DNA of 6,947 nt from Streptomyces violaceus (GTDB lineage Bacteria; Actinomycetota; Actinomycetes; Streptomycetales; Streptomycetaceae). The notes under the pieces were generated by a model. The model searched no databases. It was not told the DNA's origin and worked only from the letters and a program-made list of their open reading frames with translations. The stretch covers positions 31,464 to 38,410 of the forward strand of contig KL569101.1 in the NCBI GenBank assembly GCA_000715635.1, read 5' to 3'. This document shows positions 1 to 5,127 of the stretch, piece by piece (positions within the stretch are counted from its first letter, which is position 1; each line of letters opens with the position of its first letter). A program made the position numbers and the translations under genes.

Positions 1-51
1 CCCCGCCGTCACGGCGGCCACGGCCGCCCCCGCCCACACGCTGCCGCTCAC
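1..51 (-). CDS. Possible N-terminal fragment of a further leftward gene (unrecognised)
   Basis: Reading leftward from a GTG at 51-49 the frame stays open to the window edge and gives MSGSVWAGAAVAAVTAG, a small-residue-rich, hydrophobic start that could open a membrane segment or signal sequence. A purine-rich GGGTGAGG lies about 4 bases upstream of the GTG. The gap of 26 bases to the stop of the PLDc_N/SHOCT gene (78-80) would suit another member of the same operon. Seventeen codons are too few to assign a family, and no plus-strand stop codon shows that some other gene ends here. This is an inference from spacing and composition only; the segment could equally be intergenic. Confidence 0.3.
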   Translation of the reverse strand, partial: MSGSVWAGAAVAAVTAG

Positions 52-77
52 CGTGCCTCACCCGTCAGGGCGTGCGG

Positions 78-497
78 TCACGAGTGGAGGACCTTCTCCT
101 TGGCCCGGCGGAACTCCTCGTCGGAGAGGTCGCCGCGGGCCCGCACCTGCGAGAGCTTGGCCAGCTGGTCCGCCTCGCTGGCCGGGCCGGTGGCGCCGAC
201 GGTCTCGCGGATGTAGCGGTCCGTCTCGTCCATCTTGGCCTTGACGTGGTCCTGTTCACGCTTGCCCATGCCCTTGCCCCTGGCGACGACGTAGACGAAG
301 ACACCCAGGAAGGGGAGGACGATGGTGAAGACCAGCCATCCCGTCTTGGCCCAGCCGCTCAGGGAATCGTCGCGGAAGATGTCGACGATGACGCGGAAGA
401 GCAGGAAGATCCACATGACCCACAGGAAGATCCACATGATCGTCCAGAAGGCCCCGAGAATCGGGTAGTCGTAGGCCAGGTTCACATAGCCGCCCAT
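78..497 (-). CDS. Small PLDc_N / SHOCT-domain membrane protein
   Basis: This is a 139-residue protein with two transmembrane helices (about residues 14-36 and 50-72), the second carrying the PLPFLGVFVY-like proline/glycine pattern (LPFLGVFVYV, 61-70) of the PLDc_N family. A basic, charged linker (74-105) follows. The C-terminal segment (about 109-137, QLAKLSQVRARGDLSDEEFR then RAKEKVL) is a SHOCT domain, a short amphipathic oligomerisation motif. The family has no known catalytic activity; PLDc_N/SHOCT proteins are usually hypothetical or phage-shock-like membrane proteins. I chose the ATG at 497-495 rather than the in-frame GTG at 500-498 because AGGAGGAG at 503-510 sits 5 bases from the ATG but only 2 from the GTG. 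The ATG overlaps the TGA of the upstream gene by one base (TGATG), implying translational coupling. Cellular function is unknown. Confidence 0.9.
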   Translation of the reverse strand: MGGYVNLAYDYPILGAFWTIMWIFLWVMWIFLLFRVIVDIFRDDSLSGWAKTGWLVFTIVLPFLGVFVYVVARGKGMGKREQDHVKAKMDETDRYIRETVGATGPASEADQLAKLSQVRARGDLSDEEFRRAKEKVLHS

Positions 498-844
498 CAC
501 CGCTCCTCCTCTCCGGGGAGGTCAAGACCGAACGCGTCGCCGATGGCGCGTGCGGCGGACACGACGCGGGCGCTGCCCACCACGGGGGCGATCGCCACGA
601 GCGTTCCCTGGATCTTCTCCAGCGGCACGCCGACTTCCGCGGCGGTGCCGATGTTGAGGAGGTAGGAGGGAGCGGAGGCGTCCATGGCCACCAGAGCCGC
701 GATGCGTGCCAGCAGATATGTCTCCTCGTCCAGCCCGGACCGCTCGAACGTGTCGAGCGTCATCTGGACGAGCGTCTCGAACACAGGCGCGTTCGCCTCG
801 GCGAGAGCGGCGACCCCGGCCGCCCCTGTCCCTTGCTCAGCCAT
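497..844 (-). CDS. Carboxymuconolactone decarboxylase (CMD)-like protein lacking cysteines
   Basis: This 115-residue all-helical protein has the CMD/AhpD-fold layout. A helix ending LDEETYLLARIAALVAMDA (38-56) corresponds to the family's R/T-rich helix, followed by SYLLNIGTAAEVGV (60-73), PLEKIQGTLVAIAPVVG (74-90) and SARVVSAARAIGDAF (91-105). The final part resembles the family's conserved pattern of a hydrophobic helix, a glycine and an alanine-rich helix. AhpD-type members carry a CxxC...H redox centre; this protein has no cysteine at all, and where that centre would lie it reads MDASAPSYLLN. PcaC-type decarboxylases lack the cysteines but usually keep a histidine, replaced here by about Asn64. 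Family membership is therefore clear, but peroxidase or classical decarboxylase activity is unlikely. The gene starts one base after the stop of the membrane-protein gene and overlaps the next gene by one base, so it is probably made together with two membrane proteins. Confidence 0.87.
   Translation of the reverse strand: MAEQGTGAAGVAALAEANAPVFETLVQMTLDTFERSGLDEETYLLARIAALVAMDASAPSYLLNIGTAAEVGVPLEKIQGTLVAIAPVVGSARVVSAARAIGDAFGLDLPGEEER
503..510 (-). promoter_or_regulatory. Ribosome binding site deciding the start of the PLDc_N/SHOCT gene
   Basis: On the minus strand this reads AGGAGGAG, a near-perfect Shine-Dalgarno sequence. It lies inside the last codons of the upstream CMD-like gene. The spacing of 5 bases favours the ATG at 497-495 over the GTG at 500-498. 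Confidence 0.75.
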
Positions 845-845
845 C

Positions 846-2225
846 TCAGGCTCCTTTCCCTGATGGTGGGTGCGACGTATGTCCGCGTGGTGCTGTGCCG
901 GAGGCCGCGGCGACGATTCCGAGGAGGACCAGCACGAGGACGACGATGCCGAGGACGAGCGCCACGGACCCGGGGGTGGGGTAGTTCCACAGCACCAGGG
1001 CGAGCGCTCCGCCGGCGATGGCGATGCCGGTGGTCCACTTGCGGTGCGCGTCCAGCAGGCGGCCGGTGTCCCCGGTGCGCAGACCGTGGCGCGCCATGGA
1101 CCGGCCCGCAGCCCCGGTTCCGCCCGCCGACGCCCGTCTGATCCACCGGGCTCCGCGTCCGGGCCCGTACAGGTAGGCGGCCAACGCCGTGATCACCGCG
1201 ATGACCAGGACCGTGACCGTGGTGTTCTTGAGGAAGCGGAGAAAGATGTCGTGAATGGCGGCCGCGGTGTCCTGCGGCAGGGCGGTCGCGGAGACGGAGT
1301 CCAGATAGACCTGGCGCAGCACGGCGAGGCCGACGAGCAGCACGATCATCATGACCCCGACGCCGATGGCCGTGGTCATCAGGGTGACGCGGTGCGCGGG
1401 CCCGCTCCAGACGGCGAGTGCCGCCAGGACCAGGACCAGGACCGGGAGCCAGACGCCGAGCACGTTCAGCAGACGCATGGCGCCCTGGGCCTCGTCGAGC
1501 TTGTCGGTCTGGAACAGGGTGATCGTCTTGTCGACGTCGGGGATCTTCGAGGCTTGATCGAACCCGGCGTCCACCAGTCGTTGCTCGACGTTGTCGACGA
1601 CGGTGCCGATGTTCAGGTCGATGCTGTCGTCACCGGCCTGGACGGCGCTGCCGCCCTCGCCGGTGAGGACCTTGACCACGGCGGCGTGGGCCCGCCTGTT
1701 GGAGTCCTCCCACACCTCGGCGAACCGGTCGTTGGTCACCACCCTGTGCACGATGCTGCGGACGGCCGAGTCGAGCGCGCTCTTCAGCGGGCCGGTCAGC
1801 GCATCGGCGCCCTGGACCACACGAGGTGGTGCGCCTTCGCGCTGCAACGTCCGCGCGACGGCCGCGGTGAAGGCGGCGACATCGACGTTGTCGACCACGC
1901 GCTTGGTGAGCCGGTCGGTCACGGTGTTCTGGACGGAGGGCTCCGTGGCGATGGGAGCGACGGTCTGGACGTACCGGTCGGTGTCGGCGACCGCCGAGTC
2001 CACCCAGGCCGCGACCACGGCCAGCGGCGCCAGGAGGAAGGTCAGTACCAGCAGTACGGAGGTCGCCGTGTAGCGCAGACGCCGGTGGTGAACGGAGGCC
2101 GCCTTGCGCAGCCGTGCGTACTCCTCCCGTTCCGTGGCGCTCAACGGAGGTCCGCCGACCGGAGGGTCGCGACCTTCCGAAGCGGACGAGGAACCAGCAG
2201 ACGAGGAACCATCGGAGGAATCCAT
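846..2225 (-). CDS. Large integral membrane protein with an extracellular domain (unassigned actinobacterial family)
   Basis: This 459-residue protein begins with a Ser/Gly/Glu-rich, presumably cytoplasmic tail (1-50, basic just before the membrane: HHRRLRY). TM1 spans about 53-75. A roughly 175-residue hydrophilic segment (76-252) follows, predicted outside the cell, with the conserved-looking opening DTDRYVQTVAPIATEPSVQN. Then come TM2 (about 254-274), TM3 (280-304), a short outer loop (305-334), TM4 (335-355), a basic cytoplasmic loop (356-397) and a final helix pair (about 398-414 and 419-442). The pattern (TM1, DTDRYV motif, VTDRLTKRVVDNV repeat-like helices) matches hypothetical membrane proteins I associate with Streptomyces; no enzyme or transporter motif is visible. 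The minus-strand GAGGGAG at 2230-2236 is a good ribosome binding site 4 bases before the ATG at 2225-2223. It is the first gene of the leftward operon with the CMD-like and SHOCT proteins, suggesting a shared envelope-related function, which is inference. Confidence 0.9.
   Translation of the reverse strand: MDSSDGSSSAGSSSASEGRDPPVGGPPLSATEREEYARLRKAASVHHRRLRYTATSVLLVLTFLLAPLAVVAAWVDSAVADTDRYVQTVAPIATEPSVQNTVTDRLTKRVVDNVDVAAFTAAVARTLQREGAPPRVVQGADALTGPLKSALDSAVRSIVHRVVTNDRFAEVWEDSNRRAHAAVVKVLTGEGGSAVQAGDDSIDLNIGTVVDNVEQRLVDAGFDQASKIPDVDKTITLFQTDKLDEAQGAMRLLNVLGVWLPVLVLVLAALAVWSGPAHRVTLMTTAIGVGVMMIVLLVGLAVLRQVYLDSVSATALPQDTAAAIHDIFLRFLKNTTVTVLVIAVITALAAYLYGPGRGARWIRRASAGGTGAAGRSMARHGLRTGDTGRLLDAHRKWTTGIAIAGGALALVLWNYPTPGSVALVLGIVVLVLVLLGIVAAASGTAPRGHTSHPPSGKGA
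851..857 (-). promoter_or_regulatory. Ribosome binding site of the CMD-like gene
   Basis: The minus strand reads AAAGGAG with 6 bases to the ATG at 844-842. It is embedded in the last codons of the membrane-protein gene, whose TGA (848-846) is separated from this ATG by a single base. This supports translational coupling. Confidence 0.7.
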
Positions 2226-2292
2226 GAGTCTCCCTCGCGCTGCTTTTCCGCAGGTTTTTCCTATTTGCCAACTTTATCGAGGGCGGGCGGAC
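2226..2292 (-). promoter_or_regulatory. Probable promoter/leader region of the membrane-protein operon
   Basis: Between the membrane-protein start and the hairpins behind the Lrp gene lies an unusually AT-rich stretch (about 2253-2280, minus strand TCGATAAAGTTGGCAAATAG then GAAAAACC) in an otherwise very GC-rich sequence. This is the only place a promoter for the leftward three-gene operon could sit unless it reads through from the Lrp gene. TAAAGT (2271-2276) and TTGGCA (2267-2272) resemble -10 and -35 hexamers, but neither has a partner at proper spacing, so I cannot name the sigma factor or the start site. A weak 4-bp stem (CTGC/GCAG, 2240-2253) lies just before the ribosome binding site. 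Confidence 0.4.
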
Positions 2293-2331
2293 GGCGCATC
2301 GCGCCAGATCCTCGATCGCAGTCTTACTGCG
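2293..2331 (-). terminator. Tiled inverted repeats at the end of the Lrp-type gene, possible terminator
   Basis: Three short perfect inverted repeats, each with a 3-base loop, stand almost end to end: GGCGC-ATC-GCGCC (2293-2305), GATC-CTC-GATC (2307-2317) and CGCAGT-CTT-ACTGCG (2317-2331). The last overlaps the TAA stop (2326-2324) of the Lrp/AsnC gene. No U-tract follows on the minus strand, which is common for actinomycete terminators. The position directly behind a stop codon and ahead of the AT-rich leader of the next operon supports a terminator. Alternatively the palindromes could be protein-binding sites. Confidence 0.4.
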
Positions 2332-3358
2332 GCCCCAGCAACGTCGGCGCGTGGAACTCCCCGAGCCCCGTGACCCGGTCCCGGTCCAGCCAGTAGCGGC
2401 GCGGCTCCGCGAGCATGACGGCCACGCTGACGGCGGTGACGCCGGGGATCCTCGCCAACTCGCCGTCGATGAAGCGGGCCAGGGCGGAGCGGTCGGCGAC
2501 CAGGCCGGTGGCGAGTACGGACAGGTCGCTGGCGACATGCGCGGCGAGGCGGGTCTGGGGGAGCAGGTCGATGCGGCGCATGACCTCGGAGGTCTCGCCG
2601 GGGTCGACGCGCAGCCGCAGCATGAACGGGGTCCGGAAGCCGAGCCACTCCGACACGATCTCCAGGCGGGGCTTGACCCAGCGCTCGTCCAGGACCCGGC
2701 GTACGACGCGGTGCGCGGTGGACGTGGCCAGGTCCGAGGCCCGGGCGATGCTCGCGGCGGAGGCCCGGCCGTCCCGCAGCAGCAGGGCGACGACCGCGCG
2801 CTCGGACTCGCTCAGCGGCCTGTCGGGGGGCGTCGCCGTCGCGGTGCCTTCCGGCTGCGTGCCGGTCAGCTCCAGCAGACCGGCACGCTCGGTGCCGGTC
2901 AGGAACTGCGGGTCCCAGGTGATGCCCCGACGCAGGGTACTGAGCGCGGGCAGGGCGTTGACACGGCGGACGCCGGGGATCGAGAACATCCGGTCGATCG
3001 CTTCGCTCGTGGCCGCCTCCGAGGGGGCGTGGACGACGGCGTAGAGGGGGTAGTCGCCGGAGATCTGCGCCAGCAGCTGGAGGTGGGGGAGGTCACGCAG
3101 CCGGTCCAGGACGGCCAGCGGCGTCTCGCCGGTGATGTCCAGAAAGACGTGGACCGGCATCGCCGTGGAATGCATGCCCCAGTCGGCCTGCCCGATCACG
3201 CGGACCATCCGGGCCTCGTGCAGCCGGTCGAAGCGGCGCTTCAGTGTGCCGGCGTCGGCGGACAGGATCCCGCCGATGTCGTCCCAGGTGGCCCGGGGGG
3301 CCAGGTGCAGCGCCCCGATCAGGCGCCGGTCGAGCTCGTCGAGGAGAGGGCGCGTCAT
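2324..3358 (-). CDS. Tandem (double-domain) Lrp/AsnC-family transcriptional regulator
   Basis: This 344-residue protein contains two complete Lrp/AsnC units. Unit 1 has a winged-helix HTH (about 6-55, starting LLDELDRRLIGALHLAPRAT) and a RAM/ligand-sensing domain (about 66-145, including ISGDYPLYAVVHA, 99-111). A linker rich in Thr/Pro (165-180) follows. Unit 2 has a second HTH (about 183-230, LSESERAVVALLLRDGRAS with recognition helix around STAHRVVRRVL, 213-223) and a second RAM domain (about 243-318). Classical Lrp proteins are about 150-165 residues and dimerise, so this looks like an internal duplication or fusion, seen in actinobacterial members. Such proteins bind DNA and usually respond to an amino acid or small metabolite. 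The start ATG (3358-3356) has AAGGTGGG (3364-3371) 5 bases upstream. It is divergent from the AbgT/M20 genes, with 148 bases between starts, so regulation of that pair and of itself is the natural inference. The ligand is unknown. Confidence 0.92.
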   Translation of the reverse strand: MTRPLLDELDRRLIGALHLAPRATWDDIGGILSADAGTLKRRFDRLHEARMVRVIGQADWGMHSTAMPVHVFLDITGETPLAVLDRLRDLPHLQLLAQISGDYPLYAVVHAPSEAATSEAIDRMFSIPGVRRVNALPALSTLRRGITWDPQFLTGTERAGLLELTGTQPEGTATATPPDRPLSESERAVVALLLRDGRASAASIARASDLATSTAHRVVRRVLDERWVKPRLEIVSEWLGFRTPFMLRLRVDPGETSEVMRRIDLLPQTRLAAHVASDLSVLATGLVADRSALARFIDGELARIPGVTAVSVAVMLAEPRRYWLDRDRVTGLGEFHAPTLLGPQ

Positions 3359-3394
3359 GGGGTCCCACCTTAGACCGCGAATGCCTGCCGATTA

Positions 3395-3433
3395 ATCCCA
3401 CTGTTACACGCAGGGGCTAGAGAATATCCCACT
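3395..3433. repeat. Direct repeat ATCCCACT, two copies 31 bp apart
   Basis: ATCCCACT occurs at 3395-3402 and 3426-3433, both in the same orientation, each preceded by A/T-rich bases. The 31-bp period is close to three helical turns, so both copies face the same side of the DNA, as expected for an operator read by a multimeric regulator such as an Lrp-type protein. The identity is short and could be chance. Confidence 0.45.
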
Positions 3434-3494
3434 TCGCTGTCATGGTTTGCGGGAACGTCCCCCACGCGTTACCTCGAAACCTCCCCCCATGCGC

Positions 3495-3501
3495 GAAGAG
3501 G
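3495..3501 (+). promoter_or_regulatory. Ribosome binding site deciding the AbgT-family start
   Basis: GAAGAGG ends 5 bases before the ATG at 3507. Alternative in-frame starts at 3447 (TTG) and 3489 (ATG) have no comparable purine-rich sequence in front of them, so 3507 is preferred. Confidence 0.65.
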
Positions 3502-3506
3502 TACCC

Positions 3507-5060
3507 ATGAGCACCACCTCCACCGAGCCCCAGCCCACCGAGCCCCCGTCGAGAGCCCTGCGTGCCGCGTTCCGCGCCTTCGCTGCGATCGAGAAGGTCG
3601 GCAACAAGCTGCCCAACCCCTTCTGGCTGTTCTGGATCCTCGCCGGGGTCGTGATCGTCCTCAGCGCGATCCTGGCGGCGACCGGTGTCAGCACCGTGCA
3701 CCCCGGAACGCACGACACCATCGAGGTGCGGAGCCTGCTCAGCAAGGCGGGACTGACGACGATGGTCGAGGGGGCCGTCGACAACTTCGCGACCTTCCCG
3801 CCGCTGGCCACCATCCTCATCGTGGGCTTCGGCATCGCGGTCGCCGAGGCCAGCGGCCTGTTCACGACCCTGCTGCGCCGCATGGTCGCGCGCGTGCCGG
3901 GCAAGTACCTCACCTTCGCGCTGTCGATGACGGCGATGGTCGCGCATGTCGCCGGTGACGCCGCGTACGTCACGCTCATCCCGCTCGGCGCGCTCATCTT
4001 CCGCGCGGCCGGCCGCAGCCCCGTCCTCGGCTGCGTCGTCGCCTACGTCTCGATCTCCGCCGGCTACGACGCCTCACCGGCGATCACCACCACCGACACC
4101 CTGCTGTCGTCGATCTCCACGGCCGCGGCCCACACCATCGACCCGGACCACGTCGTCACCCCGGTCGCGAACTACTTCTTCGGCCTCGCCTCGTCCGTCC
4201 TGGTCGCCCTGGTCATCACGGTCGTCGTCGAGAAGGTCATCGCCAGGCGCTCGGACCTGGACCCCGACGAGCCGGTCAAGGCGCTGACCGCCGAGGAGCT
4301 GAAGGCGGTCGAGGTCACCCCGGAGCAGCGCCGCGCCCTGCGCCGGACGGGCGTGGCCGCGCTCGCCTTCGTCGCGGTGGTCGCGGTGGCCATGTTCCCG
4401 GCGGACTCCCCGCTGCGCGGCGAGCACGGCTCCCTGGTCGAGTCCCCGGTGATCACCGGCATGTCGGTCGTGCTGTTCCTGTTCTTCTCCCTGCTCGGCT
4501 GGGTCTACGGGCGCGCTGTCGGGACCTTCCGCACCCCGAACGACATCGTCGACGCGCTGGTCGAGGGTGCCCGCAGCTACGCCCCGATCCTCGTGCTGTT
4601 CTTCGCGATCTCCCAGTTCCTCGCCTACTTCAAGTGGACGAACATCGGCAACGTCATCGCCATCGAGGGCTCCGAGACGCTGAAGGGCATGCACCTCAGC
4701 GGCTGGACCGTGCTGGTCGGCATCGCCGTACTCATCACCTTCATGAACCTGGTCATCACCAGCGGCTCCGCCCTGTGGGCGCTGGCCGCTCCGGTGCTCA
4801 TCCCGATGCTGATGCTCATCGGCATCGAGCCGGCGACCACCCAGGCCGTCTACCGCGTCGCCGACTCGGTCACCAACTGCGTGACCCCGATGAGCCCCTA
4901 CTTCGCCATGTGCCTCGGCTTCATCCAGCAGCACAAGAAGTCCGCGGGCATCGGCACGCTGGCCTCCTTCACCATCCCGATCGCCGCCGTCGTCTGGATC
5001 GTCTGGGTCGCCTTCTTCGTGGCCTGGTACCTGCTCGGCATCCCGTTCGGCGTCGGCTGA
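3507..5060 (+). CDS. AbgT-family transporter (p-aminobenzoyl-glutamate transporter family)
   Basis: This 517-residue polytopic inner-membrane protein is close to the usual length of AbgT-family carriers (about 510-530). Hydrophobic helices occur near 40-60, 98-118, 134-160, 170-188, 222-246, 282-297, 315-336, 358-374, 398-438 and 487-511, with a charged cytoplasmic loop at 247-280. Conserved family signatures include VGFGIAVAEASGL (106-118), SAGYDASPAITTTD (184-197) and AVYRVADSVTN (447-457). The substrate-site residues described for Neisseria MtrF (D193, S417, W420, P438, R446, D449, from memory) appear here as D197, S421, W424, P442, R450 and D453, all with the same offset of +4. E. coli AbgT imports p-aminobenzoyl-glutamate; MtrF and YdaH are also reported to export sulfonamides, so direction is open. 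The peptidase 67 bases downstream favours uptake followed by cleavage. Expression is probably controlled by the divergent Lrp-type regulator. Confidence 0.93.
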   Translation: MSTTSTEPQPTEPPSRALRAAFRAFAAIEKVGNKLPNPFWLFWILAGVVIVLSAILAATGVSTVHPGTHDTIEVRSLLSKAGLTTMVEGAVDNFATFPPLATILIVGFGIAVAEASGLFTTLLRRMVARVPGKYLTFALSMTAMVAHVAGDAAYVTLIPLGALIFRAAGRSPVLGCVVAYVSISAGYDASPAITTTDTLLSSISTAAAHTIDPDHVVTPVANYFFGLASSVLVALVITVVVEKVIARRSDLDPDEPVKALTAEELKAVEVTPEQRRALRRTGVAALAFVAVVAVAMFPADSPLRGEHGSLVESPVITGMSVVLFLFFSLLGWVYGRAVGTFRTPNDIVDALVEGARSYAPILVLFFAISQFLAYFKWTNIGNVIAIEGSETLKGMHLSGWTVLVGIAVLITFMNLVITSGSALWALAAPVLIPMLMLIGIEPATTQAVYRVADSVTNCVTPMSPYFAMCLGFIQQHKKSAGIGTLASFTIPIAAVVWIVWVAFFVAWYLLGIPFGVG

Positions 5061-5080
5061 CCCGACCCTTCAGCAGCCCA

Positions 5081-5098
5081 TACGACACCGTCGTACGA
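5081..5098 (+). repeat. Intercistronic hairpin between the transporter and peptidase genes
   Basis: TACGAC-ACC-GTCGTA (5081-5095) is a perfect 6-bp stem with a 3-base loop, and the overlapping TCGTACGA (5091-5098) is an 8-bp palindrome. It lies 20 bases after the transporter stop. It has no U-tract, so it could be an RNA-processing or stabilising element, a weak attenuator, or a binding site. The function is not shown by the sequence. Confidence 0.4.
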
Positions 5099-5114
5099 GA
5101 CGTGCGACAGACAC

Positions 5115-5121
5115 GAGAAAG
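5115..5121 (+). promoter_or_regulatory. Ribosome binding site of the M20 peptidase gene
   Basis: GAGAAAG stands 6 bases before the ATG at 5128. It is a moderate match, but no better in-frame start is seen nearby. Confidence 0.5.
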
Positions 5122-5127
5122 CCGGTC

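Larger units (their letters stand above)
3359..3506. promoter_or_regulatory. Divergent control region between the Lrp-type regulator and the AbgT-family transporter
   Basis: These 148 bases must carry the promoters for both divergent genes. The AT-rich core (about 3390-3430) contains the 8-bp palindrome GATTAATC (3390-3397) and two exact copies of ATCCCACT (3395-3402 and 3426-3433). A short GGGA-ACG-TCCC repeat (3451-3461) and a longer GGTTT/AAACC inverted repeat (3444-3481) follow on the transporter side. I could not find a convincing -35/-10 pair on either strand; ATGACA on the minus strand (3443-3438) resembles a -35 box but lacks a good partner. Lrp-type regulators typically bind such intergenic regions at several phased sites. 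Confidence 0.6.

Noticed and set aside
72..665. Plus-strand open frame (197 codons) opposite the SHOCT and CMD-like genes
   Set aside because: Acidic low-complexity translation; spans two coupled genes on the other strand.
2271..2282. WhiG-like -10 sequence (CTCGATAA on the minus strand)
   Set aside because: Only 6 of 8 bases match the GCCGATAA consensus and no TAAA lies at the needed distance upstream.
870..2396. Long plus-strand open frame (508 codons) opposite the membrane-protein gene
   Set aside because: The translation is rich in D, G, Q and R with no domain or hydrophobic core, as expected for the complementary frame of a high-GC gene. The minus-strand protein has clear membrane helices and a good ribosome binding site.
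2351..3373. Plus-strand open frame (340 codons) opposite the Lrp-type regulator
   Set aside because: Low-complexity G/Q/R/D-rich translation; the opposite strand encodes two recognisable HTH and RAM units.
3447..3506. Longer N-terminus for the transporter from TTG 3447 or ATG 3489
   Set aside because: No ribosome binding site before either; the added residues are polar and proline-rich, and ATG 3507 has GAAGAGG at proper spacing.
4074..4934. Minus-strand open frame (286 codons) inside the AbgT-family gene
   Set aside because: Composition dominated by D, G, H, R and Q, with no family resemblance; a mirror frame of the transporter.
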